From an uncultured Tissierellia bacterium (GTDB lineage Bacteria; Bacillota; Clostridia; Tissierellales; Peptoniphilaceae), in contig CAMYAK010000005.1 of the NCBI GenBank assembly GCA_947253765.1, positions 47,878 through 111,877 on the forward strand: a stretch of DNA of 64,000 nt, written 5' to 3'. This document shows, piece by piece, positions 26,979 through 35,948 of this stretch. How positions within the stretch are numbered: the stretch's first letter is position 1; each line of letters starts with the position of its first letter. The notes beneath the pieces are model-generated. The model ran no database searches. It saw only the letters and a list, made by a program, of their open reading frames with translations, and was not told where the DNA came from. A program made the translations under genes and the position numbers.

Positions 26979-27620
26979 ATGTCTAAATACGTGCTGAAAA
27001 CACAGCGCCGTGAAGCTGTAGGTAAGAATCGTGTCGATAAACTGCGCAACGAAGGATTTATTCCGGGCGTTGTATATCATAAAGGTGCGGAATCTGAAAG
27101 TGTAAAAGTAACAGAAGCTGAATTTAACAAGATTTTTGCAAAGGCGGGAACTTCAACCCTGGTTGATTTGGATCTTGATGGAGACAAGGTCACCGTTCTG
27201 ATCAAGGAAGTTCAGAAACACCCAATTCGCGATCAGTTTTTGAATATTGACTTCCAGGAAGTTCAGGCTGATGTTAAGATCAAGGTAACCGTACCTATTA
27301 TCTTGAACGGCCGTGACGATATAAGAGTCCAGCCTTCAACTCTTCTGCAGCTGCTTGAAGAAATTGAAGTCGAGTGCTTGCCGGCAGATATACCTCAGAC
27401 AGCAGAGGTTGATGTTAGAGACATGCAGATCGGCGATGTTTTAACAGTCGGTGATTTGGATATAGCAGGAAATGATAAATTGTCATTGGAATTCGAGCTT
27501 GATGAACCCGTCGCCTCATTGAACGAGCCCAGAGAAGAGGAAGCACCTGAGGAAACTGAAGCGGAAGTCAATGCTGCCGATGTACCGGAGATTGGCAAAG
27601 AAGAGAAAGAAGAAGAATAA
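26979..27620 (+). CDS. rplY: 50S ribosomal protein L25, long general stress (CTC) form
   Basis: This 213-residue protein binds 5S rRNA. It has the N-terminal L25 domain (R-R-E-A-V-G-K-N-R-V-D-K-L-R at about 10-23) and the longer TL5/CTC C-terminal beta domain, closing with an acidic, Glu-rich tail. AAGGAGG precedes the ATG. Arg codons are largely CGT/CGC, unlike most neighbours, as expected for a highly expressed gene. Confidence 0.93.
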   Translation: MSKYVLKTQRREAVGKNRVDKLRNEGFIPGVVYHKGAESESVKVTEAEFNKIFAKAGTSTLVDLDLDGDKVTVLIKEVQKHPIRDQFLNIDFQEVQADVKIKVTVPIILNGRDDIRVQPSTLLQLLEEIEVECLPADIPQTAEVDVRDMQIGDVLTVGDLDIAGNDKLSLEFELDEPVASLNEPREEEAPEETEAEVNAADVPEIGKEEKEEE

Positions 27621-27648
27621 TCCTTGCTTAGAAGGATATTATAATTCA

Positions 27649-27677
27649 GGGAGGTGGCTTTGCCGCCTCCCTTTTTT
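27649..27677 (+). terminator. Intrinsic terminator after rplY
   Basis: GGGAGGTGGC pairs with GCCGCCTCCC around a short loop, followed by six T. Confidence 0.9.
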
Positions 27678-27689
27678 AAGGAGATAATT

Positions 27690-28376
27690 ATGGAGAAAAA
27701 AAGATCGGGTCAGCTTTTAAGAGAAGCGGAGGGCTTCATATTCGATTTGGATGGAACCCTTATTGACAGCGAGATTGTCATGTCTGATATCAACAGGGGT
27801 CTTCTTGAAAAAGCCGGCAAGGAAAGGATAGAGCATTATTTAGAACTGATTAAGGGGACAAGCTTTACGATCCAGGAGCAGCTTTTTAATGAGTATTTAA
27901 GCGCTTATCTTGACTTCGACTTCAGAACTTATAGAAAGAAGTTTTTGGAGCAACTCAATAAAGCCATAAAGGAAGGCAGGATCCCCTTAAAGGAAGGGGC
28001 TAATGAGATTCTGAAACTCACAAAATCAATAGGGAAAATTGCCTTGGCAACCTCCACCGGAGAAGAGACGGGAAAATTTAAATTGCTGTACAGCCCTTTA
28101 AAGTCCCAACTATTTGATAACCTGATATTTGGGGACCATATTAAAGCTTCAAAACCGGATCCGGAGATATTCTTAACAGTTGCGGAGAAGATGGGGGTCG
28201 ATCCGGCCAAGACGGTTGTATTTGAAGACTCCAATAATGGAGCTTTGGCGGGAATAAGAGGGGGATTCATAACCCTATTCATAAAAGACCTATCAGACGC
28301 CACTGACGAGGTCAAGGAGGGCGCCTTCGCCACCTTCAATTCCATTAATGAAATAATAGCTTTGATGGGGGACTAG
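27690..28376 (+). CDS. HAD-superfamily hydrolase (beta-phosphoglucomutase-like)
   Basis: This cytoplasmic phosphatase or mutase of about 228 residues has motif I F-D-L-D-G-T-L-I-D-S-E at about residues 15-25, a cap domain, the T-S-T-G motif II region, and motif III/IV K-P-D-P-E-I-F-L with V-F-E-D-S-N-N-G. The substrate is not predictable. The start at 27690 follows AAGGAGA; a longer frame reads through the rplY terminator and is rejected. mnmA starts two bases after its stop. Confidence 0.85.
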   Translation: MEKKRSGQLLREAEGFIFDLDGTLIDSEIVMSDINRGLLEKAGKERIEHYLELIKGTSFTIQEQLFNEYLSAYLDFDFRTYRKKFLEQLNKAIKEGRIPLKEGANEILKLTKSIGKIALATSTGEETGKFKLLYSPLKSQLFDNLIFGDHIKASKPDPEIFLTVAEKMGVDPAKTVVFEDSNNGALAGIRGGFITLFIKDLSDATDEVKEGAFATFNSINEIIALMGD

Positions 28377-28377
28377 G

Positions 28378-29451
28378 ATGGAAAGAGTTTTGATGGCAAT
28401 GTCAGGCGGGGTTGATTCTTCCGTAGCTGCCTATCTTTTGAAAAAGCAGGGTTACGAGTGCATAGGGGTTCATATGAAGCTCTATCGCAGGCCTGAGGAC
28501 AAGGACAAGTCCATAAATGACAGGGACACAAGGGATGCTCGCGATGTATGTGAAAAGCTTGGCATAGAGTTCAAGGTCTATGATTTTTCCGAGCAATTTG
28601 ACCGCGACGTAATAGAGAAGTGGGTCAGGATTTATGAATCGGGGGCAACACCTAATCCTTGTGTATATTGCAATAAGCACATAAAATTCGGCAGGCTTAT
28701 GGAACTTGCTGATGAGCTTGACTGTAAATACGTAGCTAGCGGCCACTATGCCCAAATAATAAAGGATGGGGACCAATATATCATTAAAAAGGCCAAGGAC
28801 AGCCACAAGGACCAGTCCTATGTCCTCTATCAGTTCGATCAGGACCTCCTCGGTAGGACCCTCATGCCCCTTGGAGAATACAGCAAAGATCAAATTAGGG
28901 AGATAGCGGAAGAACTGGGACTGAGTGTGGCTGAGAAGGAAGAGTCCCAAGACATATGTTTTGTTGAGAACGGAAACTATGTTGATTTCATAGAAAACTA
29001 TAGGGGAGAAAAATTTCCTGAAGGCCAACTTTTGGATCCGGAAGGTAAGGTTCTTGGCAAGCACAAGGGAGCGATTTCCTATACAATTGGCCAAAGAAAG
29101 GGTTTGGGCCTGGCTATGCCCTATCCCGTTTATGTTTTGGATAAAAATATGACTAATAATACAGTGATTGTGGGGAGAAATGAAAATTTATTCTCCGAGG
29201 GCCTCATAGTCGATGACTTCAAATTGATATCGGGAAAGCCTTTGGACGGTCCCCTCTCATGCCAGGGGAAAATCCGCTACAACGCTCAGGCAGCGGACTG
29301 TACGCTTTATCCTTTGGGCGAAGAAGGAAAAAAAATCAAGGTAATCTTCAAAAAAAATCAAAGAGCTATTGCAAAAGGGCAGGCATTTGTGGTATATAAT
29401 TATGACGTACTTTTAGGAGGGGGCACCATCCTCCGGGCAGGGGTCAAATAA
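28378..29451 (+). CDS. mnmA: tRNA-specific 2-thiouridylase
   Basis: This 357-residue enzyme adds sulfur to U34 of Lys, Glu and Gln tRNAs. The PP-loop S-G-G-V-D-S-S is at residues 9-15. Cysteines are at 95 and 98 (N-P-C-V-Y-C-N) and the catalytic Cys194 lies in S-Q-D-I-C-F. The C-terminal domains include G-Q-R-K-G-L-G. The gene is coupled to the HAD gene. Confidence 0.95.
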   Translation: MERVLMAMSGGVDSSVAAYLLKKQGYECIGVHMKLYRRPEDKDKSINDRDTRDARDVCEKLGIEFKVYDFSEQFDRDVIEKWVRIYESGATPNPCVYCNKHIKFGRLMELADELDCKYVASGHYAQIIKDGDQYIIKKAKDSHKDQSYVLYQFDQDLLGRTLMPLGEYSKDQIREIAEELGLSVAEKEESQDICFVENGNYVDFIENYRGEKFPEGQLLDPEGKVLGKHKGAISYTIGQRKGLGLAMPYPVYVLDKNMTNNTVIVGRNENLFSEGLIVDDFKLISGKPLDGPLSCQGKIRYNAQAADCTLYPLGEEGKKIKVIFKKNQRAIAKGQAFVVYNYDVLLGGGTILRAGVK

Positions 29452-29494
29452 GACCCTTGTTGGCTAAATTTAATATAAGGAAGGCAAAAAAAGT

Positions 29495-30208
29495 ATGAAA
29501 ATAATTATTTGCAAAGACTATGATGAAATGAGCAAAGAAGCGGCTAAGATTTTCTCAGACCGCATCAGGAACAAGAAGGATATAATCTTGGGCCTGGCCA
29601 CAGGATCAACTCCCATTGGGATGTATGAGAACCTGGTTCAGGAAAACAAGGAAGGCAAACTTGATTTCTCAAATGTCAGATCCTTCAATCTTGATGAATA
29701 CCTGGGAATTTCCGAAGATAATGATCAGTCATATCATTACTTCATGAACGACAATCTTTTCTCAAAAGTCAATATAAAAAAGGAAAACACCCACTTCCCA
29801 TGCCTCGATGAAAACGGGGACGGATCCCACTATGACAAGGAGATCGAGGAAGCAGGCGGAATAGACATTCAGGTTCTTGGAATAGGAAGAAATGGACACA
29901 TTGCTTTCAATGAGCCTGCAGAGGAACTCAATGTCAATACAGGAAAAATCAGCCTGACCCAGTCAACCATCGAAGCAAATGCAAGATTCTTTGAGTCTGA
30001 GGACGATGTTCCGGTATCTGCTGTTTCAATGGGCATGGGCTCAATCATGAAGGCCAAAGAGCTGGTTATTTTGGCTTCAGGCAAAGAGAAGGCTGATGCT
30101 GTTAAATACCTCATCAAGGGAAACAAGGTATGCACAGACTGCCCTGTAAGCTTCGCACTTTTACATCCGAATGCAACCCTGATTGTTGATGAAGATGCCG
30201 CAAAGTGA
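29495..30208 (+). CDS. nagB: Glucosamine-6-phosphate deaminase
   Basis: This 237-residue enzyme converts glucosamine 6-phosphate to fructose 6-phosphate and ammonia. It shows G-L-A-T-G-S-T-P-I-G (phosphate loop, about residues 33-42), F-N-L-D-E-Y with the catalytic Asp, and G-I-G-R-N-G-H-I-A-F-N-E-P. It lacks the C-terminal allosteric extension of the E. coli enzyme and has the short Gram-positive length. No nagA is adjacent. Confidence 0.94.
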   Translation: MKIIICKDYDEMSKEAAKIFSDRIRNKKDIILGLATGSTPIGMYENLVQENKEGKLDFSNVRSFNLDEYLGISEDNDQSYHYFMNDNLFSKVNIKKENTHFPCLDENGDGSHYDKEIEEAGGIDIQVLGIGRNGHIAFNEPAEELNVNTGKISLTQSTIEANARFFESEDDVPVSAVSMGMGSIMKAKELVILASGKEKADAVKYLIKGNKVCTDCPVSFALLHPNATLIVDEDAAK

Positions 30209-30222
30209 GATAATTAATAAAG

Positions 30223-30251
30223 GCCCGATCCGAGAGATCGGGCTTTTTTTT
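30223..30251 (+). terminator. Intrinsic terminator after nagB
   Basis: GCCCGATC and GATCGGGC form a perfect stem with a CGAGA loop, followed by eight T. Confidence 0.92.
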
Positions 30252-30282
30252 ATGTACATTTTCCGGGAACTGTTTATTAGTT

Positions 30283-30311
30283 TTGTCTTTTTTGTCAATA
30301 CAGTGTACAAT
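30283..30311 (+). promoter_or_regulatory. Promoter of the ctsR operon
   Basis: TTGTCT and TACAAT are separated by 17 bases. A second weaker pair (TTGAAA at 30340-30345, TAGAAA at 30362-30367) would start transcription inside the CtsR box. Confidence 0.6.
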
Positions 30312-30329
30312 ATTAGTGATTAAATATTT

Positions 30330-30362
30330 ACCGCGACCCTTGAAAGTCTCGTGGTTTTTTTT
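30330..30362 (+). terminator. Terminator-like hairpin in the ctsR leader
   Basis: ACCGCGA pairs with TCGTGGT (one G-U) around a 12-base loop and is followed by a run of eight T. It lies between the promoter and ctsR, so it could act as an attenuator or transcription pause. Confidence 0.5.
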
Positions 30363-30372
30363 AGAAAAGAAA

Positions 30373-30389
30373 GGTCAAAGTTGGTCAGT
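30373..30389 (+). promoter_or_regulatory. CtsR operator (heptad direct repeat)
   Basis: GGTCAAAGTTGGTCAGT is two GGTCAAA-type heptads separated by three bases, close to the known CtsR box (RGTCAAA-NAN-RGTCAAA), with mismatches only at the end of the second heptad and in the spacer. It indicates self-repression of this operon. Confidence 0.8.
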
Positions 30390-30438
30390 CGATTTAGTGG
30401 GGCTAAAACCAAACTTTAATTTAAGAATAGGAGAGAAA

Positions 30439-30900
30439 ATGGGAGGACTTAGCGGACGAATTGAGGATTTCCTTTTGGAACTCATGCAGGACTGTGCGGA
30501 TGGTAGGATTGAAATTGGCAGGAATGACCTTGCAGAAAAGTTTGATTGCGCACCCTCACAGATAAACTACGTATTATCAACAAGATTCACCCCATATAAC
30601 GGGTATTATATTGAATCAAGACGAGGCGGGTCAGGATATATAAGGATAGTCCGTTTAAGCTATGAGTCGGGAGGACTGATCAAGAAGATAATTAATGACC
30701 CGGGCCTTGACAGCCTGACTTCCGATCGGTGCCAAAACCTGCTCAAGGGATTATACGATCAGGAGCTAATAAGCGAAAAGGAATACAGGCTTATGAAGAT
30801 GGCAACAGATGAGTCGGCATTGAAGGACTTGAGCCTTGAAATGAGAAAGACTGTCCGGGCAAGTATACTTAAAAACATGTTACTGGTACTTTTAGATTGA
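30439..30900 (+). CDS. ctsR: Heat-shock regulator CtsR
   Basis: This 153-residue repressor of clp genes has an N-terminal winged-helix part with the CtsR glycine wing (S-R-R-G-G-S-G-Y-I-R) and a C-terminal dimerisation domain. The ATG at 30439 follows AGGAGA and gives a family-like start (M-G-G-L-S-G-R-I-E); a frame extended 52 codons upstream crosses the operator and leader hairpin. mcsA follows after 12 bases. Confidence 0.94.
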   Translation: MGGLSGRIEDFLLELMQDCADGRIEIGRNDLAEKFDCAPSQINYVLSTRFTPYNGYYIESRRGGSGYIRIVRLSYESGGLIKKIINDPGLDSLTSDRCQNLLKGLYDQELISEKEYRLMKMATDESALKDLSLEMRKTVRASILKNMLLVLLD

Positions 30901-30912
30901 AAGGAGCTTCAT

Positions 30913-31341
30913 ATGCAGTGTGATTTTTGCGACAACGAAGCTAATTTAGAGATAAAAATGAGCATAAACGGAGAGATGAGAACCCTCCATCTCTGCTCCT
31001 CATGCTATAACGAAAAAATGCAGGAAATGCTGTCAAATATACCTGAAGAATGGGGAGGCGAGGAGCTGAGCCGCCAGGTAATGGAGATCATGCACAGGTC
31101 TTCGGAATTCGGACCCATGCCGAAAGAGGAAAAAGAGGATGAAGAGGGGCCGGACGATAGGGCCTACAGGTATCAGAGAAAGTCCTTGAGGAGGCAGAGG
31201 GCCGAATATACCAGGATGCTGGAGACAGCTCTTGAAAATGAGGACTATGAGCACTGTGCCATATATAGGGATGAGATTAACCGCATAGGCGATGCCCTTG
31301 TCAGGCTTAATGAAGAAAGGAAAAATGTAAATGGCGCTTAA
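30913..31341 (+). CDS. mcsA: McsA, CtsR modulator and zinc protein
   Basis: This 142-residue protein has two C-x-x-C pairs (C-D-F-C near residue 3 and C-S-S-C near 30) and a C-terminal UVR motif region (LETALENEDYEHCAIYRDEI). McsA normally activates the arginine kinase McsB. No mcsB follows; the next gene is clpC, overlapping by 11 bases. At 142 residues it is somewhat shorter than Bacillus McsA and seems to have fewer zinc motifs. Confidence 0.88.
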   Translation: MQCDFCDNEANLEIKMSINGEMRTLHLCSSCYNEKMQEMLSNIPEEWGGEELSRQVMEIMHRSSEFGPMPKEEKEDEEGPDDRAYRYQRKSLRRQRAEYTRMLETALENEDYEHCAIYRDEINRIGDALVRLNEERKNVNGA

Positions 31342-33775
31342 AAGGACCGAATCACAAAAACTGATGCAGCTGGCCGCCATGGAGTGCCAAGCTTTCAGAC
31401 AGGAGTCGATAGATACCGAACATATTCTTTTGGCAATGATGAAGACCGGGGGTATAGAAACTGAAGCCCTTATTAAGGCCGGAGCCAATTATAATACTTT
31501 GAGAAAGATTGTCATGTCAAATAGCGGTGAGGGAACAAGCTTCGGCATGCCGAGCCGGACTAGTGAGGCTGTAAGAGGGCTCTTTGCCCGAGCCGGGGGA
31601 ATAGCCAGGCAGAACGGTGAAAAGGCCGTCTATGCAGACCACATCCTGCTCGCTATTTTAAATGACAAGTCCGGCATGGCTACAGTCATGCTGACTATTG
31701 CAGATGTTGATAAAAAGCAGGTCTACAGGTTTTTAATGGATGCCTTCAGGGCACAGATGTCGGACAAGGGAGAGGGAAACCTGAGTCGGTATGCAAGAAA
31801 CCTGAATTCCGAAGCGGAGAAGGGCAAGATTGATCCGGTCATAGGCAGGGCTACTGAAATAAACAGGGCAATACAAATCCTCTCGAGGAGGAGTAAAAAC
31901 AACCCTGTTTTGATAGGGGAACCCGGGGTCGGGAAAACTGCTATTGCTGAAGGCTTGGCCCAAAGAATAGTAAATGGAGATGTCCCGGACATAATGGCCA
32001 ATAAAACCATATATTCCTTGGATATGGCGACCATGGTTGCCGGAACCAAGTATAGGGGAGACTTTGAACAGAGGCTTTCCGACACCCTGGATGAGATCAT
32101 AAAGAGAGATGATGTCATAGTATTCATTGACGAGCTTCACACAATAATAGGGGCAGGTTCATCAGAAGGGTCGCTGGATGCTTCCAATATCCTCAAGCCC
32201 GCCTTGTCCAAAGGGGATTTAAGGCTCATAGGAGCAACTACCATTGAAGAATATAGGAAAAGAATTGAAAAAGATGCGGCTCTGGAAAGGCGCTTCCAGC
32301 CTGTTATGGTAGATGAGCCTACAAAGCGGGACACCATAAAAATTCTCCAAGGGATAAGAAAAAATTATGAGAACTACCATAAAATAATTCTCGAAGACTC
32401 GGCCATAGAAGCAGCAGTTGATTTGACAAGTCGCTATCTGCCCGACAGGTTTTTGCCCGATAAGGCCATTGACGTTGTTGATGAGGCCATGGCCAGGCTC
32501 AGGGTTGAGAGCTTCGTAGTTCCGGACGAAGTTAAGGAGCTTGAAGAGGAGAGGGAAAGGCTTGAGAACGAAAAAACCAGGGCTGCCCTTACTCAGGATT
32601 TTGAAGAAGCGGCAGCATTGAGAGACCGGATAAGTGAACTGGAGAGAAGGCTTGAAAGTGTTGATAGTAGCGAGGGTGGACCCAGACAGGAATGGCCATG
32701 CATAAACGAAGATTCTATAGCCGCCATAGTTTCCGATTGGGCCCACGTCCCGGTAAGCAAGCTTACAGAATCTGAGAGCGATAAATATAGGAATATAGAT
32801 AAGAAACTGAAGAAATCGGTTATAGGCCAGGACTATGCTGTTGACAGCGTTAGCTCGGCTTTGAAGAGGGCAAGGGTCGGACTGAAATCTCCTGACCGCC
32901 CCATAGGATCCTTTATTTTTGTCGGCCCCACAGGCGTCGGCAAAACTTACCTTGCCAAGCAGATAGCCAAGGAACTCTTCGGATCGGATCAGGATATGAT
33001 AAGGATAGACATGTCCGAGTACATGGAAAAATATTCGGTTTCAAGGCTCCTGGGATCGGCTCCGGGATATGTGGGCTATGAAGAAGGTGGCCAGCTTACG
33101 GAACAGGTCAGGAGCCACTCATATTCAGTCATACTCTTTGATGAAATAGAAAAGGCCCATCCTGATGTTTTCAATGTCCTGCTCCAAGTGCTTGATGACG
33201 GTCGGTTGACGGACAGCCAAGGCAGGACTGTGGATTTCAGAAACACAGTAATAATATTGACATCTAATGTCGGAGCTGAAAGACTCAGCAAATCCAACAG
33301 GTTGGGTTTTGCTCCGGAAGAAGACCTGGAGCAGAGGGACCGGGACAGGATGAACGATATTCTCCATGATGAGCTTAAGAAAACATTCAGGCCGGAATTC
33401 CTAAACAGGATTGACGATATAGTTGTTTTCCATAGGCTGAGTCAGGCTTCAATATTGAAGATAAGCAAGCTCCTAATTGACCAACTCATGTCAAGGGTAG
33501 CCGATTTGGGATATGAGGTGTCGTATACGCCCGCCGTGGCTCAGAAGTTGGCCAAGGATGCATATGAGCCAGAATTCGGGGCAAGGCCGCTTGAGAGGGC
33601 CATCAGGAACAAATTGGAAGACCTGCTCTCTGAAAAGATGCTGGGAAGAGAAATCAGGCAGGGGGAAAAATATGAACTTTGCTTGAGACAGGGAGAGATA
33701 GATATAAAAATAAAAGAAAAAGATACCAATAAAAAAGCCGGAGAAGAAGAAAAGGTTGGGGCTTTAAATGGCTAG
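31331..33775 (+). CDS. clpC: ATP-dependent Clp protease ATP-binding subunit ClpC
   Basis: This 814-residue AAA+ unfoldase has an N-terminal Clp_N double repeat (1-150), D1 with Walker A G-E-P-G-V-G-K-T at about 196-203, a UVR-type middle coiled coil (residues ~400-440) and D2 with G-P-T-G-V-G-K-T at 532-539. The ClpP-binding loop is expected near the late D2 region. It unfolds substrates for ClpP; adaptor McsA is upstream. It overlaps radA by eight bases. Confidence 0.95.
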   Translation: MALKRTESQKLMQLAAMECQAFRQESIDTEHILLAMMKTGGIETEALIKAGANYNTLRKIVMSNSGEGTSFGMPSRTSEAVRGLFARAGGIARQNGEKAVYADHILLAILNDKSGMATVMLTIADVDKKQVYRFLMDAFRAQMSDKGEGNLSRYARNLNSEAEKGKIDPVIGRATEINRAIQILSRRSKNNPVLIGEPGVGKTAIAEGLAQRIVNGDVPDIMANKTIYSLDMATMVAGTKYRGDFEQRLSDTLDEIIKRDDVIVFIDELHTIIGAGSSEGSLDASNILKPALSKGDLRLIGATTIEEYRKRIEKDAALERRFQPVMVDEPTKRDTIKILQGIRKNYENYHKIILEDSAIEAAVDLTSRYLPDRFLPDKAIDVVDEAMARLRVESFVVPDEVKELEEERERLENEKTRAALTQDFEEAAALRDRISELERRLESVDSSEGGPRQEWPCINEDSIAAIVSDWAHVPVSKLTESESDKYRNIDKKLKKSVIGQDYAVDSVSSALKRARVGLKSPDRPIGSFIFVGPTGVGKTYLAKQIAKELFGSDQDMIRIDMSEYMEKYSVSRLLGSAPGYVGYEEGGQLTEQVRSHSYSVILFDEIEKAHPDVFNVLLQVLDDGRLTDSQGRTVDFRNTVIILTSNVGAERLSKSNRLGFAPEEDLEQRDRDRMNDILHDELKKTFRPEFLNRIDDIVVFHRLSQASILKISKLLIDQLMSRVADLGYEVSYTPAVAQKLAKDAYEPEFGARPLERAIRNKLEDLLSEKMLGREIRQGEKYELCLRQGEIDIKIKEKDTNKKAGEEEKVGALNG

Positions 33776-35147
33776 TAGGATTCGCTATATCTGTTCGGAG
33801 TGCGGCCATGTTTCAACGGGCTGGGTCGGAAAATGCCCGACTTGCGGCTCATGGGGGACCATGGAAGAGACCCTGATAGAAAAAAATGATAAGGGCCAAT
33901 CCGGTTCGGGCCAAAAAAGGACCGGGACCGGAAATACAAGGTCGGCCCTGCCCATTAAAGAGATCAAGACCGATACGTCAGAAAGATGGGACTGCGGCCT
34001 TGACGAGCTAAACAGGGTACTTGGCGGCGGCTTGATTAAAGATTCCATAACGATGCTAACAGCAAGGCCCGGTGCAGGAAAGTCAACCCTCCTCCTTCAA
34101 CTCGCGGGAAAGCTTTCCGAGAAGGGGGTAAAGACCCTTTATGCTTCCGGAGAGGAGTCAGCTTCACAGATCAAGGACCGGGCGATAAGGGTTTTTGAAG
34201 ATATGCCTGAAAATCTTTATGTTCTGAGCGGCAATTCAATGGACAGGGTCAGTGAGGAAGTTGATAGGCTGGAGCCCGATCTTTTGATCCTTGACAGCAT
34301 CCAAACCTTTGAATTGGAGGACTATCCCCAGAGGAGGGGAAGCCCGACCCAGACCTTGCAGGTGACCTCGGAAATTGTTGAAATGTGCAAAGACAGGAGA
34401 GAGGCCATGGCCGCCTTCATAGTCGGTCATATGACCAAGGCAAATGAAATGGCCGGCTTAAGGACCCTGGAGCACCTTGTTGATACCGTCCTCTACTTGG
34501 ATGATGCCTATGACGGCAATCTGAGGCTCCTCAGAGCGAGCAAAAACAGGTTCGGCTATACAGGGGAGGTAGGCCTGTTCAGGATGGAAGAAAGGGGCCT
34601 TGATGAGATCTCAGACCCATACGAGCTGTTTTTAACAGGCCGGGAAAAAGCCGTATCAGGAACAGCTATTTCGCTGCAGAAGGAGGGGTCAAGGCTAATC
34701 CCCATAGAGATAGAGTCACTGGTATCATCTTCCAGTGACCAGTATCCGGTCAGGATCGGAGATTCAATAGCCAGGGACAAGCTAAATACTTTTGTTGCAA
34801 TACTGGAGGAAAAAGCCGGATTCAGCTTGGCAAGACAAAATGTCATTATTAAAGCTGTCGGAGGAATGAAGATCAAAGAGAGGACCTGCGACTTGGCTGT
34901 TCTCATGGCAATAGCCTCATCTGCTAATGGATTTGCTATCGGGTCCGATGGGGCTTTTTTAGCCGAAGTGGGCCTTACAGGAGAGCTTAAACGCATAGAG
35001 GGTCTTGATAGAAGACTAAAGGAGCTGGCCAGGCTGGGCTTTAAAAAAGCATACATATCAGCCTATTCGGACCCACCTAAAATCGAAGGCTTGGAAATCA
35101 TAAAGTGCAAGGATATAAGAAGACTTTTGGAAATTTTCACCAAATGA
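33768..35147 (+). CDS. radA: DNA repair protein RadA
   Basis: This 459-residue RecA-like helicase processes recombination intermediates. It has an N-terminal C4 zinc finger (C-S-E-C-G-H and C-P-T-C-G), Walker A A-R-P-G-A-G-K-S-T at about 97-105, the RadA motif K-N-R-F-G and a C-terminal Lon-like domain. The order ctsR-mcsA-clpC-radA matches the Bacillus operon, where disA and yacL come next; here disA is absent. Confidence 0.95.
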   Translation: MASRIRYICSECGHVSTGWVGKCPTCGSWGTMEETLIEKNDKGQSGSGQKRTGTGNTRSALPIKEIKTDTSERWDCGLDELNRVLGGGLIKDSITMLTARPGAGKSTLLLQLAGKLSEKGVKTLYASGEESASQIKDRAIRVFEDMPENLYVLSGNSMDRVSEEVDRLEPDLLILDSIQTFELEDYPQRRGSPTQTLQVTSEIVEMCKDRREAMAAFIVGHMTKANEMAGLRTLEHLVDTVLYLDDAYDGNLRLLRASKNRFGYTGEVGLFRMEERGLDEISDPYELFLTGREKAVSGTAISLQKEGSRLIPIEIESLVSSSSDQYPVRIGDSIARDKLNTFVAILEEKAGFSLARQNVIIKAVGGMKIKERTCDLAVLMAIASSANGFAIGSDGAFLAEVGLTGELKRIEGLDRRLKELARLGFKKAYISAYSDPPKIEGLEIIKCKDIRRLLEIFTK

Positions 35148-35181
35148 AGTGATAAAAATTATTAATTAACTGCATGTTGTG

Positions 35182-35210
35182 TTGACAAGGCAAGTTACAT
35201 AATATAAAAT
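35182..35210 (+). promoter_or_regulatory. Distal promoter of carD
   Basis: TTGACA and TAAAAT lie 17 bases apart, a near-consensus vegetative promoter. Confidence 0.7.
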
Positions 35211-35218
35211 ATAACATT

Positions 35219-35247
35219 TTGCTTAAGATCGCCATATCTAGTATAAT
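35219..35247 (+). promoter_or_regulatory. Proximal promoter of carD
   Basis: TTGCTT and TATAAT are 17 bases apart. Transcription would begin only about 14 bases before the start codon, just in front of the GGAGGTG ribosome site. Confidence 0.6.
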
Positions 35248-35267
35248 AGATATCGGAGGTGAAGCCT

Positions 35268-35768
35268 ATGTATAAGGTTGGGGATCGGGTCGTATATCCC
35301 ATGCAAGGAGCGGGTAAAATCGTCTCGATCGAAAGCAAGGAAATAATGGGGGAAGAACACAGCTTTTTCATATTAAAAATGCCAATTGCCGACATAAAGA
35401 TCTCAATACCTGTTGATAATATAAACAGCATAGGTATAAGGCCCGTAATGTCCAAAGAAGAGGGTGAAAAAGTTATGGAGATACTTCATGACGAATGTAC
35501 GGACATGCCCGAAAATTGGAGCCAGAGATACAGAGAAAATATGGAAAACCTAAAAAGCGGGGACCCCTTCGAAATGGCAAGCGTTATAAGGAATCTACAG
35601 ACACGTGACCTGGAAAGAGGTCTGTCAACTTCTGAAAAGAAAATGCTGAACAGGACTAAGAAAATGCTTGTTTCCGAGCTTATCATTGCAGGCTCAATGA
35701 GTGCCGAAGAAGCCGCAACAATGATAGACGAGGCTATCACATTGGAAAATGATCTGGAAGAGGAATAG
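35268..35768 (+). CDS. CarD family transcriptional regulator (CdnL/TRCF-interacting domain)
   Basis: This 166-residue protein begins with the CarD/TRCF RNA-polymerase interacting domain (Y-K-V-G-D-R-V-V-Y-P-M-Q-G-A-G-K-I) and has a helical C-terminal DNA-contacting domain. CarD/CdnL stabilises open promoter complexes. The ATG at 35268 follows GGAGGTG; a GTG at 35259 lies in that site. It sits where disA is found in Bacillus. Confidence 0.9.
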   Translation: MYKVGDRVVYPMQGAGKIVSIESKEIMGEEHSFFILKMPIADIKISIPVDNINSIGIRPVMSKEEGEKVMEILHDECTDMPENWSQRYRENMENLKSGDPFEMASVIRNLQTRDLERGLSTSEKKMLNRTKKMLVSELIIAGSMSAEEAATMIDEAITLENDLEEE

Positions 35769-35837
35769 TTAACAAAGAATAAAGAGGGAAGCTGTAAAAC
35801 TGTTGATATGGGAAACAGTAGGCCGGTTGTGATCAGT

Positions 35838-35875
35838 ACGCACGCTGTTTTTAATGACGGCGTGCGTTATTTTTA
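35838..35875 (+). terminator. Intrinsic terminator after carD
   Basis: ACGCACGC pairs with GCGTGCGT across a 14-base loop, followed by TATTTTTA. Confidence 0.82.
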
Positions 35876-35948
35876 TATAGATGTTTGTTGAGTTTTCTTA
35901 AAAGAAAACAGTGAAGACTTCTCAAAAAGAAGCCGGAAAGGAGTGAGC

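Noticed and set aside
30283..30438. A longer CtsR reading frame starting 52 codons upstream
   Set aside because: It would translate the leader hairpin and CtsR box; the start at 30439 has AGGAGA and the family-like N-terminus.
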